In this document: in pieces, positions 45,478 through 60,985 of the stretch
Layout: the number at the start of each line of letters is the position of its first letter
How positions within the stretch are numbered: position 1 is the first letter of the stretch
Source: Thermolongibacillus altinsuensis
GTDB taxonomy: Bacteria; Bacillota; Bacilli; Bacillales; Anoxybacillaceae
Direction of reading: 5' to 3'
Assembly: GCF_004341205.1 (NCBI RefSeq)
Contig: NZ_SLUL01000012.1
Span: 17,054 to 81,053 of the forward strand
Length of the DNA: 64,000 bases
Program-made: the position numbers and the translations under genes
Notes under the pieces: generated by a model
What the model was told of the DNA's origin: nothing
What the model saw: the letters and a program-made list of their open reading frames with translations, nothing else
Databases searched by the model: none

Positions 45478-47862
45478 TTAGTTTCTTAACGGTTTTCCTT
45501 TGAGCAGCATATGCTGCATTCTCGCTTGTGTTTTTGGTTCACCCACAAGACTTAAAAACGCTTCTCTCTCTAAATCGAGCAAATATTGTTCATCGACCTC
45601 CGTACCGAACGGAACGTTTCCTCCTGCAATGACATAAGCAAGTTTTTTTGCAATTTTTAAATCGTGTTCAGAAATGTAACCAGAGAGATGCATGCCTTGT
45701 GCGCCTAATAGAAGCGTTGCATATCCTGTTTCCCCGACAACAGGGATTTTTTTGCGAATTGGCGGCTTGTATCCGCTCTCATAAAGCGATAAAACGGCTT
45801 GTTTTGCTTCATAAATGAGATGATCTCCATTCATCGTAATGCCATCTTGAGCGCTTAAGAAATTCAATTCGCGCGCCTCCGCTGCCGAAGTCGATACTTT
45901 CGCCATCGCAATTGTTTCAAACACTTTATTTGCGACCTTTTGTAAATCAAATTCCACTCCTTTTGGCATGGAATTTAAATGTTTGATGTACAGTTCTTTG
46001 TTTCCGCCGCCGCCTGGAATTAAACCGACGCCAACTTCAACAAGTCCCATATACGTTTCGCTTGAAGCTTGAATGCGGCTAGCTGGCAAACAAATCTCTG
46101 TTCCTCCGCCGAGCGTCATCGCAAACGGAGCAACAACCACCGGTTTTGGACTGTATTTGATTTTCATCATCGCTTGTTGGAATTGACGAACGACAAATTC
46201 AATTTCAAAATAGTTATCGTCTTGTGCTTCCATTAAAATCATTGCAAGGTTCGCACCAACACAGAAGTTTTTCCCTTGATTTCCAATCACCAGCCCTTTA
46301 TAGTTGCGGTCGACTTCCTCAAGGGCATCGTTGATCATTTGTACAATATCGAGTCCGATCGCATTGTTTGGCGAATGGAACTCAAGAAGCGCCACATCAT
46401 CGCCAAGGTCAATGAGACTAGCACCACTGTTTTTCTTGATGACGCCTCTTTCTTCTTTCAACCGTTGAATGTGAATCACTTTCGGATTTTCTTCTATCGC
46501 TTTATATTCACCGCGGTCGTAAAACAACACGTTTCCGCCTTCACGCTTATAAAATGATTCATGCCCGCTTGCCAGCATTTCTTCAACCCAAACCGGAATC
46601 GAACAGCCTTCTGCTTTCATCTTCTCGACCGCCTGTTTCACACCGATCGCATCCCATGTTTCAAACGGGCCAAGCTCCCAGCCAAATCCCCATTTCATCG
46701 CACGGTCAATGGCGACAATGTCATCAGCAATTTCCCCAAGCAATTCAGCCGAATATAGGAGAACTGGGCTTAAAATGTTCCATAGTAGCTCCCCAGCGCG
46801 ATCTTGTGCATATACAAGCGCTTTCAATTTATTTGCAATCCCTTTTGCTTGTTTGCTCATTTCAATCGAAGGCGCTTTTAATTTTTTGCGCGGTTCGTAT
46901 TCAAGCGTTTCATAGTTTAATTCAAGAATGTCTTTACCTTGTTTCAAGAAAAACCCTTGACCCGATTTGCTGCCAAGCCATCCTTTTTCAACCATCGTTT
47001 TCATGAATGAAGGGACAGCAAATACTTCTTTTTCTTCGCCTTCCACTTTTTCAAACACGTTATTGGCGACATGAATAAACGTATCTAACCCGACAACATC
47101 CAACGTGCGGAACGTCGCGCTCTTTGGCCGGCCAATGAGCGGGCCTGTCACCGAATCCACTTCGCCGACACTATAACCGCCTTTCATCATTTCACGTACC
47201 GTCACAAGCAATCCATACGTACCGATGCGGTTCGCGATAAAGTTTGGCGTATCTTTGGCAAAAACGACCCCTTTTCCAAGTACGTTTTCACCAAACTCTT
47301 TCATGAATGCTAATACTTCTGGGGCCGTATCTTTCGTTGGAATGATTTCAAGCAATTTTAAATAACGCGGCGGGTTAAAAAAGTGCGTTCCTAAAAAATG
47401 CTTACGAAAATCTTCCGAACGTCCTTCCGCCATTGCTTCAATAGAAATACCAGAAGTGTTCGAGCTAACGATGCTTCCTTGCTTTCGCACTTCATCCACT
47501 TTTGCAAATACGTTCTTTTTCACCTCTAAATTTTCAACAACGACTTCAATAATCCAGTCACATTCAGAAAGCCGATGAAAATCGTCTTCAAAATTCCCTG
47601 TTTCAATGAGCGCTAAATTTTCTTTTGACATGAGCGGAGCTGGTTTTTGTTTTAACAAACGTTGCATCGCTTGATTAACAATGCGATTGCGCACTTCTTT
47701 GTGCTCCAATGTCAATCCTTTCGCCTTTTCTTCCTCCGTCAATTCCCGTGGGACAATATCTAGCAGCAGCGTCGGAATACCGACGTTAGCCAGATGCGCC
47801 GCAATTCCCGATCCCATCACACCAGAACCGAGAACGGCCGCCTTTTTTATTTGTTTGACCAT
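45478..47862 (-). CDS. fadN: 3-hydroxyacyl-CoA dehydrogenase/enoyl-CoA hydratase FadN
   Basis: A 794-residue bifunctional beta-oxidation protein with the Bacillus order: NAD-binding HCDH domain first (VLGSGVMGSGIAAHLANVG), HCDH C-domain (KDTPNFIANRIGTYG), and enoyl-CoA hydratase domain last (about residues 480-690: LVIGNQGKNFCVGANL and AMTLGGGTEICLPASRI). First gene of fadNAE. A perfect FadR box overlaps the 5' leader. Confidence 0.95.
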   Translation of the reverse strand: MVKQIKKAAVLGSGVMGSGIAAHLANVGIPTLLLDIVPRELTEEEKAKGLTLEHKEVRNRIVNQAMQRLLKQKPAPLMSKENLALIETGNFEDDFHRLSECDWIIEVVVENLEVKKNVFAKVDEVRKQGSIVSSNTSGISIEAMAEGRSEDFRKHFLGTHFFNPPRYLKLLEIIPTKDTAPEVLAFMKEFGENVLGKGVVFAKDTPNFIANRIGTYGLLVTVREMMKGGYSVGEVDSVTGPLIGRPKSATFRTLDVVGLDTFIHVANNVFEKVEGEEKEVFAVPSFMKTMVEKGWLGSKSGQGFFLKQGKDILELNYETLEYEPRKKLKAPSIEMSKQAKGIANKLKALVYAQDRAGELLWNILSPVLLYSAELLGEIADDIVAIDRAMKWGFGWELGPFETWDAIGVKQAVEKMKAEGCSIPVWVEEMLASGHESFYKREGGNVLFYDRGEYKAIEENPKVIHIQRLKEERGVIKKNSGASLIDLGDDVALLEFHSPNNAIGLDIVQMINDALEEVDRNYKGLVIGNQGKNFCVGANLAMILMEAQDDNYFEIEFVVRQFQQAMMKIKYSPKPVVVAPFAMTLGGGTEICLPASRIQASSETYMGLVEVGVGLIPGGGGNKELYIKHLNSMPKGVEFDLQKVANKVFETIAMAKVSTSAAEARELNFLSAQDGITMNGDHLIYEAKQAVLSLYESGYKPPIRKKIPVVGETGYATLLLGAQGMHLSGYISEHDLKIAKKLAYVIAGGNVPFGTEVDEQYLLDLEREAFLSLVGEPKTQARMQHMLLKGKPLRN

Positions 47863-47883
47863 TCCCCTTCCCCCTTACAATAT

Positions 47884-47901
47884 TGAATGAACAATCATTC
47901 A
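47884..47901. promoter_or_regulatory. FadR operator of fadNAE
   Basis: TGAATGAACAATCATTCA is an exact instance of the Bacillus FadR (YsiA) consensus TGAATGAnnAnTCATTCA, 22 bases before the fadN ATG. Long-chain acyl-CoA releases the repressor. Confidence 0.92.
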
Positions 47902-48033
47902 TTTTTTGTTTAAAAAAATTTCATCAATTTTCCGTTACTTTAAATATAAATTATATTTTAAATTTTCGCAACATATAAATTCACCTAATTTTGTCAACAA
48001 AATTGGACATGCTAATGCGTGGAGGTGAGCACG

Positions 48034-48183
48034 ATGGCAAAAATGAAGAAACACCCATCAAAAGCTGGAATCAGCGCCGCAAGCGTAAAAGGAAGCGCGG
48101 GTCCTAACGTTGAAATGGACGCAGGCGGAAAAAAGACGAGTCAAAACCAACAATATGGCAAAGAAAATATGGGAAATGAATAA
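48034..48183 (+). CDS. yuzL: YuzL-family small protein
   Basis: A 49-residue hydrophilic, basic protein (start MAKMKKHPSKAGISAASVKG, ending GKENMGNE), resembling YuzL, a tiny Bacillus protein of SASP-like composition. GGAGGTG precedes the ATG by five bases and a strong terminator follows the stop. It lies divergent from fadN. Function unknown. Confidence 0.75.
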   Translation: MAKMKKHPSKAGISAASVKGSAGPNVEMDAGGKKTSQNQQYGKENMGNE

Positions 48184-48206
48184 GGTGGGATTCCCCACCT
48201 TATTTT
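48179..48206. terminator. Terminator, yuzL / proline dehydrogenase
   Basis: AATAAGGTGGG / CCCACCTTATT with a 4-base loop and T run on the + strand. It overlaps the last codons of the convergent gene. Confidence 0.9.
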
Positions 48207-49117
48207 TTCAACATTCCTTTCAACACAAAAGCAACGTTCGCAGGTCTCTCCGCTAATCGACGCATGAAATAGCCGTACCAATCCGTTCCATATGGCACAT
48301 AAACGCGCATCGTATACCCTTCTTTTGCAAGTTGTTCTTGACGTTCTGGACGAATGCCGTACAACATTTGGAATTCAAATTGGTCATTTGGTATGTTATG
48401 CTCTTTCACGAGCTGTTTTGTATATTCGATAATCGCATCGTCATGCGTTGCCACCGCTGTATAGTTTCCGTTCAATAAGTGCATTTTAATGATTTTCTTA
48501 AAGTTTTCATCGACATCTTTTTTATTTGGAAAAGCAACTTCTGGTGACTCCTTATATGCTCCTTTCACAAGACGTAAATTTGGACGGTAATCTTTCAAAT
48601 CTTCAATATCTTTTTCCGTGCGATATAAATAAGCTTGCAATACCGTTCCAACGTTGTCATATTCCTTCTTTAATTGTTTAAAAATATCGAGCGTCTTTTG
48701 ACAACGCGAGTAATCTTCCATATCGATCGTTACAAACACGCCATATTTTTTTGCTTCGTCTAAAATGCGACGCATATTTTTCATGACAAGATCATCGGAA
48801 ATATCAAGACCCATGGACGTCATTTTTAATGAGAGCTGAGAATTTAATTTTTCTCGTCCAATCGCTTGAATGGCTTCAATTGAATGATTGGCCATTTCAT
48901 TTGCTTCTTGTTCATTATCAACAAATTCTCCTAAATAATCGATCGTCACCGCCAATCCTTTTCGATTCAATTCTTTAATAACATCGACGGCCTGCTCGAT
49001 CGTCTCACCTGCAACAAAACGTGAAGCTCCAAAGCGGAGTCCGTATTTTTTCGCTAATTTTGTTAACGTTTTATTTTTTGACAAAAATAAGAAAAAGTCG
49101 CGCATCATTTGTTCCAT
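48200..49117 (-). CDS. Proline dehydrogenase (YusM/PutB type)
   Basis: A 305-residue FAD-dependent single-domain proline dehydrogenase. It shows the beta/alpha barrel motifs IDMEDYSRC, LRLVKGAYKE and QFEMLYGIRPERQ, and MRRLAERPANVAF at the C-terminus (conserved Arg pair binding proline). It oxidises proline to pyrroline-5-carboxylate. In B. subtilis the homologue yusM lies beside fadNAE. Start ATG at 49117. Confidence 0.9.
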   Translation of the reverse strand: MEQMMRDFFLFLSKNKTLTKLAKKYGLRFGASRFVAGETIEQAVDVIKELNRKGLAVTIDYLGEFVDNEQEANEMANHSIEAIQAIGREKLNSQLSLKMTSMGLDISDDLVMKNMRRILDEAKKYGVFVTIDMEDYSRCQKTLDIFKQLKKEYDNVGTVLQAYLYRTEKDIEDLKDYRPNLRLVKGAYKESPEVAFPNKKDVDENFKKIIKMHLLNGNYTAVATHDDAIIEYTKQLVKEHNIPNDQFEFQMLYGIRPERQEQLAKEGYTMRVYVPYGTDWYGYFMRRLAERPANVAFVLKGMLKK

Positions 49118-49214
49118 GTTTTGTTACCCCCTTTTGCAAGCGCATCCAAATTTATTTTAACATTTTTCAATATATTTGAATATCTTTTTGTCGAATAATC
49201 GTATTTTTTGTCTT

Positions 49215-49223
49215 CATAGTGTA
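49215..49223 (+). promoter_or_regulatory. Possible mother-cell sigma (SigE/SigK) -10 element
   Basis: CATAGTGTA fits the SigK -10 pattern CATAnnnTA, 64 bases before the first coat-type gene. No clear -35 partner is seen. Confidence 0.3.
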
Positions 49224-49286
49224 TAGGTATATCCATCTTGGGCAATATACAATCGAACATATTCATTTTTAACAGGAGGGACATAT

Positions 49287-49538
49287 ATGCAACAGCAAAT
49301 GAACATGCAAAACAACGTCAACATGGCGCAACCGCCTGAAATGGTTTCGACAAAAGATGCGCTCTATCTAACCGATATGTTGTCATGGAATTTACTAGCG
49401 ATGAAAAAAGCGCACTTTTTTGCATCGCAATGTCAAGACCAAGAGATTATCAATGCCATTGAAAGAGCAGGGCAAATGCATCAACGCCATTACCAACAAA
49501 TTTTAAACCATTTACAACCAAATGCTCATTTGCAATAA
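49287..49538 (+). CDS. CotF-like spore coat protein, small
   Basis: An 83-residue Gln/Asn/Met-rich protein containing a short CotF-family helical region (STKDALYLTDMLSWNLLAMKKA, about residues 21-42). Likely a spore coat protein made late in sporulation. TTAACAGGAGGG precedes the ATG. It forms a pair with the next gene. Confidence 0.75.
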   Translation: MQQQMNMQNNVNMAQPPEMVSTKDALYLTDMLSWNLLAMKKAHFFASQCQDQEIINAIERAGQMHQRHYQQILNHLQPNAHLQ

Positions 49539-49555
49539 AGGGAGGTATAACAAAG

Positions 49556-49885
49556 ATGCAAAACAACGTGCAAAATCCAAAAACCCAAGTACCAAAAACC
49601 CCACAAATGAATGATCGTGATTTTATTAATGACATGTTAACAACTGAAAAATATATGACTTCATCGTATTCAACCTTTTTACATGAAGCAAGCCATCAAC
49701 ATTTATATCAGGACATGTTAAACATTTTTACCGAAACGCAAAATTGCCAACGAGACCTTTATAATCTCATGTTTAAAAAGGGATGGTATAAGCTTGAGCA
49801 AGCCGATTCGCAAAAATTGCAACAATCCCATCAGCAATTTCAAGGATATGCGAGCCAGTTTCCTTACAACAATATGATGCAATAA
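49556..49885 (+). CDS. CotF-family spore coat protein (YusN-like)
   Basis: A 109-residue protein with the CotF domain (NDRDFINDMLTTEKYMTSSY and SHQHLYQDMLNIFTETQNCQ) and a Gln-rich C-terminus, similar to B. subtilis YusN. The start follows AAAGGGAGG. The preceding gene is shorter and probably a paralogue. Confidence 0.82.
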   Translation: MQNNVQNPKTQVPKTPQMNDRDFINDMLTTEKYMTSSYSTFLHEASHQHLYQDMLNIFTETQNCQRDLYNLMFKKGWYKLEQADSQKLQQSHQQFQGYASQFPYNNMMQ

Positions 49886-49928
49886 ACAAAAGCTACCGGA
49901 GGTTTTTTTTATGCCTGCCAGCCTCACA

Positions 49929-49960
49929 AAAAGCCATGACATAGAGCATCATGGCTTTTT
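49929..49960 (+). terminator. Terminator of the coat gene pair
   Basis: AAAAGCCATGA / TCATGGCTTTT with a 9-base loop and T run. A well-formed CGGAGG then ATG (49911) reads through the hairpin for 27 codons, possibly a remnant of a third gene. Confidence 0.85.
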
Positions 49961-50020
49961 ATGTTTGCACACACTTCGTCATTCCATTGTTTAAGCATTG
50001 GCAGTCTCCAGCAATTTTTA

Positions 50021-50293
50021 TTACCACATTGGTCCATAAGGATATCCGTATCCGTAGTAAGGATATGGATAACCACCATAACCACCATAACCGCCATAAA
50101 ACGGGCTTACTAGCGCACTCCCCAACAGTCCGCCTAAAAACCCTCCAAAGAACGGTCCACCGAAGAATGGACGACCAAAGAATGGTCCGCCAAAGAATGG
50201 TCTACCAAAACCCCCAAATCCGAATGGTCTGCCAAAACCTCCAAATCCCCATGGACGAAAACCAAATCCCCATATTCTTGTATCTTCACTCAT
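50021..50293 (-). CDS. Gly/Phe/Tyr/Pro-rich low-complexity protein, probable coat component
   Basis: 90 residues. After MSEDTRIWGFG it consists of repeats of GFGRPF and FFGGPFFGRPFFGG type, a short hydrophobic GGFLGGLLGSALV stretch, then GGYGGYGGYPYPYYGYGYP. It has no cysteine or catalytic features. Composition suggests a structural, self-associating spore-coat or exosporium-type protein; this is inference. ATG at 50293 has AAGGAGG nine bases upstream; ATG at 50302 is too close to it. Expression during sporulation is plausible given neighbouring coat genes. Confidence 0.65.
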   Translation of the reverse strand: MSEDTRIWGFGFRPWGFGGFGRPFGFGGFGRPFFGGPFFGRPFFGGPFFGGFLGGLLGSALVSPFYGGYGGYGGYPYPYYGYGYPYGPMW

Positions 50294-50433
50294 CGAGTTC
50301 ATCCTCCTTAATGCTATCGCTACATTCTTATACATATGTAGGATAAATATGGAGTGGATGGGCCAATGTACCGTACTCCCCAGATTTTTTACATAGATTC
50401 TGGAAAATTTATTTTGGTACCCTTTTACAATAA

Positions 50434-50478
50434 ATAAAAAAGAAGCATAAACACACATATCATGTGAGTTTATGCTTC
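50434..50478 (-). terminator. ssrA terminator
   Basis: A 16-bp stem (GAAGCATAAACACACA / TGTGAGTTTATGCTTC, one mismatch) followed by a U-rich run on the minus strand, 38 bases beyond the tmRNA 3' end. Confidence 0.88.
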
Positions 50479-50516
50479 CCTTTATATGACGAACATGTAT
50501 CCATTCATACGCGTAA

Positions 50517-50866
50517 TGGAGACGGTGGGAGTCGAACCCACGTCCAGAGGTATCGCCACTTAAGCATCTACGAGCGTAGTCGGTATATTTGACTTTCGCC
50601 GCATCTTCCGCCTACCGACAGGCCTCCGAGCGGCTAGTCTGATTGTTCTCTTCCCTCGTCCTCAGACGGCGGACTCGGGCGTAGCCCACTAGTTATGAGC
50701 CCCTGACCCACCACATGGGCGATGGCGGGAGGAGCTAGCTGCAGTTATTAAGCAGCTAAAGCGTAATTTTCTTTGCCAGTTATCTTTAGGTGACGTTTTT
50801 ACGAGGACGATCCCCTCGGCTCGCAGCTTAAGCTCGATCTACCCCTGTCGAATCCGTAACGTCCCC
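50517..50866 (-). ncRNA. ssrA: tmRNA (transfer-messenger RNA)
   Basis: A 350-nt tmRNA. The 5' end GGGGACGTTACGGATTCGAC and the 3' tRNA-like arm GGGTTCGACTCCCACCGTCTC pair (GGGGACG with CGTCTCC). The resume frame at 50777-50751 reads GKENYALAA followed by two stop codons (TAATAA); with the charged Ala the tag is AGKENYALAA. It frees stalled ribosomes with SmpB, encoded 102 bp upstream. The 3' CCA is not encoded: the discriminator A is followed by TTACGC. Confidence 0.96.
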
Positions 50867-50967
50867 GTATCAAGAGGCGTTTACGTACAAGAGCTTAAGC
50901 ATAACTGGCATCGACACTTTTTATTATAAACTGTCTCACTTCATTTTTCAATTGTAAACTATTGTAT

Positions 50968-51435
50968 TTACATTTTTTGCCGCTCGCGAAATGCACGTTC
51001 AATTTCTCGTTTTGCGTCTCGTTTTTTCATATCTTCGCGTTTATCGTATTTTTTCTTTCCTTTTCCAACACCTAACAGCAACTTGGCAAAGCCGTTTTTA
51101 ATATATAACTTCAACGGCACAAGCGTATATCCTTGCTCTTTTGTATAACCGATTAATTTATTAATTTCGCGGCGGTGAAGAAGCAATTTCCGCGTGCGTA
51201 ACGGGTCGTGATTATAGCGATTGCCTTGTTCATACGGGCTGATGTGCATATTGTGCAAAAACACTTCACCTTTTTCCACTTTCGCAAAGGAGTCTTTTAA
51301 ATTCACTTTTCCAGCGCGAATCGATTTAATTTCGGTTCCTTGCAAGACGATGCCTGCTTCATATGTTTCTTCAATAAAATAATCGTGATGCGCTTTTTTA
51401 TTTTGGGCAATAAGCTTTCCTTCGCCTTTTGGCAT
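50968..51435 (-). CDS. smpB: SsrA-binding protein SmpB
   Basis: 155 residues. It has the SmpB OB fold ([37 protein letters not shown]) and the basic C-terminal tail [20 protein letters not shown] that enters the ribosome. It binds tmRNA and is transcribed ahead of ssrA. AAAGGGGGAACG precedes the ATG. In the order rnr-smpB-ssrA, as in Bacillus. Confidence 0.95.
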   Translation of the reverse strand: MPKGEGKLIAQNKKAHHDYFIEETYEAGIVLQGTEIKSIRAGKVNLKDSFAKVEKGEVFLHNMHISPYEQGNRYNHDPLRTRKLLLHRREINKLIGYTKEQGYTLVPLKLYIKNGFAKLLLGVGKGKKKYDKREDMKKRDAKREIERAFRERQKM

Positions 51436-51480
51436 CGCGCGTTCCCCCTTTCGGACAAATAAAATTTTAGCAAAATGAGC

Positions 51481-51509
51481 GAGGATTTCAAGAATGACTT
51501 GAAATCCTC
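51481..51509. terminator. Hairpin between rnr and smpB
   Basis: A 12-bp perfect stem (GAGGATTTCAAG / CTTGAAATCCTC) with a 5-base loop, just after the rnr stop. It lacks a T run, so it may be a processing or mRNA 3'-end protecting hairpin rather than a true terminator. Confidence 0.6.
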
Positions 51510-51515
51510 TCTATT

Positions 51516-53786
51516 CTATCGTTTTTTCCTTTTCTTTTTCATTTTGAATTTTGGAATGTCTTCATAAAATTTCTTCTTTTTCTTTTCTTTTTTCTCTTTT
51601 TGTTTTTTCTTCTTTCCTTCAATGATCGTTGGCGTTTCTTTTTTCGCTTTGCGTCGGCTTTTTTTCATGCCGACAATTTCAAAGTCGACGATGCGCTCAT
51701 CTTTATTCACATTGATGACGCGCACCGTAATTTCATCGCCAATTCGATAGATTTTCCCTGTTCTTTCGCCAATGAGCGCGTAATGTTGTTCATCGTAATG
51801 ATAATAATCATCCGTTAAATAACTAATATGCACAAGCCCTTCGATTGTGTTTGGCAATTCAACAAACAGGCCGAAGTTCGTGACAGAGCTAATAATGCCG
51901 TCAAATTCCATGCCGATTTTATCTTCCATAAATTCGGCTTTCTTCAAATCATCCGTTTCTCGTTCAGCCTCAACCGCTCGGCGCTCCATGTTCGATGCTT
52001 GTTCAGCGATATCCGGAAGCTTTTCTGCCCAATATTGTTGTGTTTGTTCATCCAGTTGCCCGTTAATTAAATACGTACGAATCAGGCGATGAACAATTAA
52101 ATCAGGATAACGGCGAATCGGCGAAGTGAAATGAGTATAAAAATCGGTCGCCAAGCCGTAGTGACCTAAACTTTCCGCATCATACCGCGCTTGTTTCATC
52201 GAACGAAGCATAACCGTTGAAACAACCATTTCTTCCGGCTGCCCTTTCGCTGCTTCTAAAATTTCTTGCAACGCGCGCGGATGAATTTGATTCGCTGTTC
52301 CTTTCACGATATAACCGAAATTCGTGATGAACTCGAGAAAACGCTGCAGTTTTTCCGGTTTCGGATCTTCGTGAACGCGGTAAATAAACGGGACGTTTAA
52401 CCAATGAAAATGCTCCGCAACCGTTTCATTGGCAGCTAACATAAATTCCTCAATTAAACGCTCCGCAACTGAACGTTCCCGTAAAATGACATCATATGGT
52501 TTTCCTGTTTCATCCACAAGCACTTTTGCTTCTTTAAAATCGAAATCAATCGCGCCGCGCTTCATTCGCTTCTCGCGCAAAATTTCCGCCAATTCCGCCA
52601 TCGTTTCAAACATCGGAACGAGCGGCTCGTATTTTTTGCGCAACTCCTCATCTTTATCAACGAGAATTTTATTCACATCCGAATACGTCATCCGCTCTGT
52701 CGTCCGAATGACACTTTCAAAAATTTCGTGGCTGACGATGTTTCCTTGCTGGTCAATTTCCATTTCGCACGAGAGCGTTAGCCGATCCACTTTCGGATTT
52801 AATGAGCAAATGCCGTTTGATAGACGATGCGGAATCATCGGAATAACACGATCGACTAAGTAAACGCTTGTGCCGCGCTCATACGCTTCGCGGTCAATCG
52901 GAGAACCTTCGGTGACGTAATGGCTTACATCAGCGATGTGCACCCCAAGTTTATAGTTGCCGTTTTCAAGCTTTGTCACCGTTACGGCATCGTCTAAATC
53001 TTTCGCATCTTCTCCGTCGATCGTCACAATCATCTCATTGCGCAAATCGCGTCGTCCCTTTAAGTCTTCTTCTGTAATTTCATCTGGAATGCTGTTGGCA
53101 TGAGCGATGACGTCTTCAGGAAATTGAAGCGGCAAGCCATGTTTATGAATAATCGATAAAATATCAACGCCTGGGTCATTTTTATGACCAAGAATTTTAA
53201 TAACTTCCCCTTCAGCGCTCATTCGACCCTCAGGATAGGTCGTTAAGCGGACGACGACTTTATGTCCTTCAATGGCGCCGTTCGTCGCGTGCTTCGGAAT
53301 GAAAATGTCATTCACAATCTTTTTGTCATCGGGAATGACAAATCCAAAATTTTTACTTTCGGTATACGTACCGACTACTTCCGTTACACCGCGTTCTAAA
53401 ATACGGACAATCGTTCCCTCTTGGCGCGCTCCTGTTGTTTTCGGCTGAACGCGCACTAATACCGTGTCGCCATGCATGGCGTTTTTTAACTCTGACGGCG
53501 GAATAAAAATATCATCTAACGTCGGATCTTCGGGAACGACAAACGCAAATCCTTTCGCATGGCCTGTCACTTTTCCGCGAATTAAATTCATTTTTTCAGG
53601 CAGTCCATAACGGTTGCTGCGTGTGCGGACAATCAATCCTTGTTCTTCTAAAGCAACAAGCGTTTTTACCAATTCTTTAAAAGAGACGGCATCCTCAATG
53701 CCAAACGCTTCTTCTAATTCCTGAACCGTTAACGGCTTATACGCTTCATCTTTCATAAAGGTTAAAATTTGTTCCTGTAAATTCAA
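51516..53786 (-). CDS. rnr: Ribonuclease R
   Basis: A 756-residue 3'-5' exoribonuclease. It has a winged helix at the N-terminus, cold-shock domains ([16 protein letters not shown]), the catalytic RNB domain (about residues 240-580: [13 protein letters not shown] with clustered Asp, HIADVSHYV), an S1 domain and a Lys-rich tail. It degrades structured RNA, including tmRNA-tagged messages. TTG at 53786 follows AAGGAGGTAGGAATA. Confidence 0.94.
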   Translation of the reverse strand: MNLQEQILTFMKDEAYKPLTVQELEEAFGIEDAVSFKELVKTLVALEEQGLIVRTRSNRYGLPEKMNLIRGKVTGHAKGFAFVVPEDPTLDDIFIPPSELKNAMHGDTVLVRVQPKTTGARQEGTIVRILERGVTEVVGTYTESKNFGFVIPDDKKIVNDIFIPKHATNGAIEGHKVVVRLTTYPEGRMSAEGEVIKILGHKNDPGVDILSIIHKHGLPLQFPEDVIAHANSIPDEITEEDLKGRRDLRNEMIVTIDGEDAKDLDDAVTVTKLENGNYKLGVHIADVSHYVTEGSPIDREAYERGTSVYLVDRVIPMIPHRLSNGICSLNPKVDRLTLSCEMEIDQQGNIVSHEIFESVIRTTERMTYSDVNKILVDKDEELRKKYEPLVPMFETMAELAEILREKRMKRGAIDFDFKEAKVLVDETGKPYDVILRERSVAERLIEEFMLAANETVAEHFHWLNVPFIYRVHEDPKPEKLQRFLEFITNFGYIVKGTANQIHPRALQEILEAAKGQPEEMVVSTVMLRSMKQARYDAESLGHYGLATDFYTHFTSPIRRYPDLIVHRLIRTYLINGQLDEQTQQYWAEKLPDIAEQASNMERRAVEAERETDDLKKAEFMEDKIGMEFDGIISSVTNFGLFVELPNTIEGLVHISYLTDDYYHYDEQHYALIGERTGKIYRIGDEITVRVINVNKDERIVDFEIVGMKKSRRKAKKETPTIIEGKKKKQKEKKEKKKKKFYEDIPKFKMKKKRKKR

Positions 53787-53808
53787 TATTCCTACCTCCT
53801 TCCGAGGA

Positions 53809-54549
53809 TTACCAATCTAATGATTCGAGAAATTCATAAATATCTTCGTGCAGCTGATCTTTTTCTTTGTCAAGCGTAATGACGTGTCCGGATTGTTCGT
53901 ACCATTTTATTTTCTTCACTGGTGATTCAACGCCGTTATAAATAATATTTGCACTATCAGGATTAATCATGTCATCATGACGCGCTTGAACAACAAAAGT
54001 AGGGGCATAAATTAAATCGATGTGATCGCGCACGTCCGCAATGAGCTCTTGCAATGCTTTTAATGTTTTCATCGGCGTCTTTTCAAATTCGATCATTTCC
54101 TTCTCGATTTGCTCCTCGCTTTTTCCTTCCCTTTTTTTATATTCGCGGGCATACGCTAAAACTCCTTTGTACATCGTTTCTTCGCTTTTAATATACATCG
54201 GTGCACACATTGGAATAATACCGGCCACAGGCACAGTATAGCCAAGTTTTAAAGAAAAAACGCCTCCAAGCGATAAACCAGCCACCGCAATTTTTTCGTG
54301 CCCTCGCTCTTTTAAATAGTGATACGCGTTCATCACATCTTGCCACCAATCATTCGGCCCTGTATGAACGAGCTCTTCTGGCGGCACGCCATGTCCTTTA
54401 TAAATCGGCGCATGACACGTATATCCTTTCGATTGCAAGAAACGTCCAAGCATTCGAACATCTGCTGAATTTCCGGTAAATCCGTGCAAAAGCAACACCG
54501 CACGCTCTCCTGCTTCAAATGTAAATGGTTGTGGTGCAACAAGTTTCAA
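53809..54549 (-). CDS. est: Carboxylesterase (Est30/YvaK family)
   Basis: 246 residues, alpha/beta hydrolase. The nucleophile is Ser in [10 protein letters not shown] (about residue 93), Asp in [12 protein letters not shown] and His in SGHVITLD. The sequence order is very close to the thermostable Est30 of Geobacillus stearothermophilus, which hydrolyses short-chain esters. TTG start with GAGGAGTG upstream. It lies immediately upstream of rnr, as in Bacillus. Confidence 0.92.
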   Translation of the reverse strand: MKLVAPQPFTFEAGERAVLLLHGFTGNSADVRMLGRFLQSKGYTCHAPIYKGHGVPPEELVHTGPNDWWQDVMNAYHYLKERGHEKIAVAGLSLGGVFSLKLGYTVPVAGIIPMCAPMYIKSEETMYKGVLAYAREYKKREGKSEEQIEKEMIEFEKTPMKTLKALQELIADVRDHIDLIYAPTFVVQARHDDMINPDSANIIYNGVESPVKKIKWYEQSGHVITLDKEKDQLHEDIYEFLESLDW

Positions 54550-54583
54550 CGCTGTTCACTCCTCTATTCCGTTTGTATCGACG

Positions 54584-54614
54584 AAAAAAAAGCGATCCTG
54601 GAACGCTGGACCGC
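54584..54614 (-). terminator. secG terminator
   Basis: GCGATCC / GGACCGC (one wobble) stem with eight U on the minus strand. It lies just after the secG stop. Confidence 0.75.
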
Positions 54615-54620
54615 TCTTTC

Positions 54621-54854
54621 TTAAAGTTGAAAATACGTTACTGCCATTGTTAAGACGAAAAATAACACCGCTAACACGATCGTAATGCGATGCAGCACCG
54701 CATCGATTCCGCGCGCTTTTTGCTTTCCAAACAATTGTTCAGCTCCGCCTGTAATCGCTCCAGACAGCCCTGCACTTCTTCCAGATTGCAATAGCACAAC
54801 CACAATGATCCCAATCGAAACAATGACTAACAACGTAACAAGAAACGCATGCAT
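54621..54854 (-). CDS. secG: Protein translocase subunit SecG
   Basis: 77 residues with two membrane helices (about 2-24 and 53-73) and the conserved loop [23 protein letters not shown] between them. A subunit of the SecYEG export channel. ATG at 54854 with GGAGGTG upstream; the longer frame to 54878 is rejected. Confidence 0.92.
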   Translation of the reverse strand: MHAFLVTLLVIVSIGIIVVVLLQSGRSAGLSGAITGGAEQLFGKQKARGIDAVLHRITIVLAVLFFVLTMAVTYFQL

Positions 54855-54924
54855 GTTCGACACCTCCAGAAAACGCACGTAACAATAGTTTTATTTTAGC
54901 ATAATTGATGAAAATTGTACAACA

Positions 54925-54957
54925 AAGTAAAAAAGAGGCGAATGCAATCGCCTCTTT
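54925..54957 (-). terminator. eno terminator
   Basis: AAAGAGGCGA / TCGCCTCTTT with a 6-base loop and U run on the minus strand. Confidence 0.88.
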
Positions 54958-54971
54958 ATTTCGTCATACCA

Positions 54972-56270
<1,299 letters not shown>

Positions 56271-56296
56271 TCACTCTCTCCTTTTCCTCATAATTT

Positions 56297-59806
<3,510 letters not shown>

Positions 59807-59844
59807 ACGCCTCCTTAACTAATGTCGGATGTCATATGTAGAAA

Positions 59845-59869
59845 GGGAGTGGGGATGATCCCCGCTCCC
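59845..59869 (-). terminator. GC-rich hairpin between gapA and pgk
   Basis: GGGAG.GGGGAT / ATCCCC.CTCCC with one-base offsets, followed by UUUCU on the minus strand. It may be a leaky terminator or a processing site that lowers pgk expression relative to gapA. Confidence 0.55.
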
Positions 59870-59892
59870 CTTCTCGGCATTCCCAACTATTT

Positions 59893-59922
59893 ATTATAAA
59901 CCGTTTTGGGTAACAAATCCAA
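59893..59922 (-). promoter_or_regulatory. Candidate internal promoter of pgk
   Basis: On the minus strand TTGGAT (59922-59917), an 18-base spacer and TATAAT (59898-59893). In B. subtilis pgk also has its own promoter. Confidence 0.5.
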
Positions 59923-59931
59923 ATGCCTTTA

Positions 59932-60969
<1,038 letters not shown>

Positions 60970-60985
60970 TTATTTTTAGGGATGG

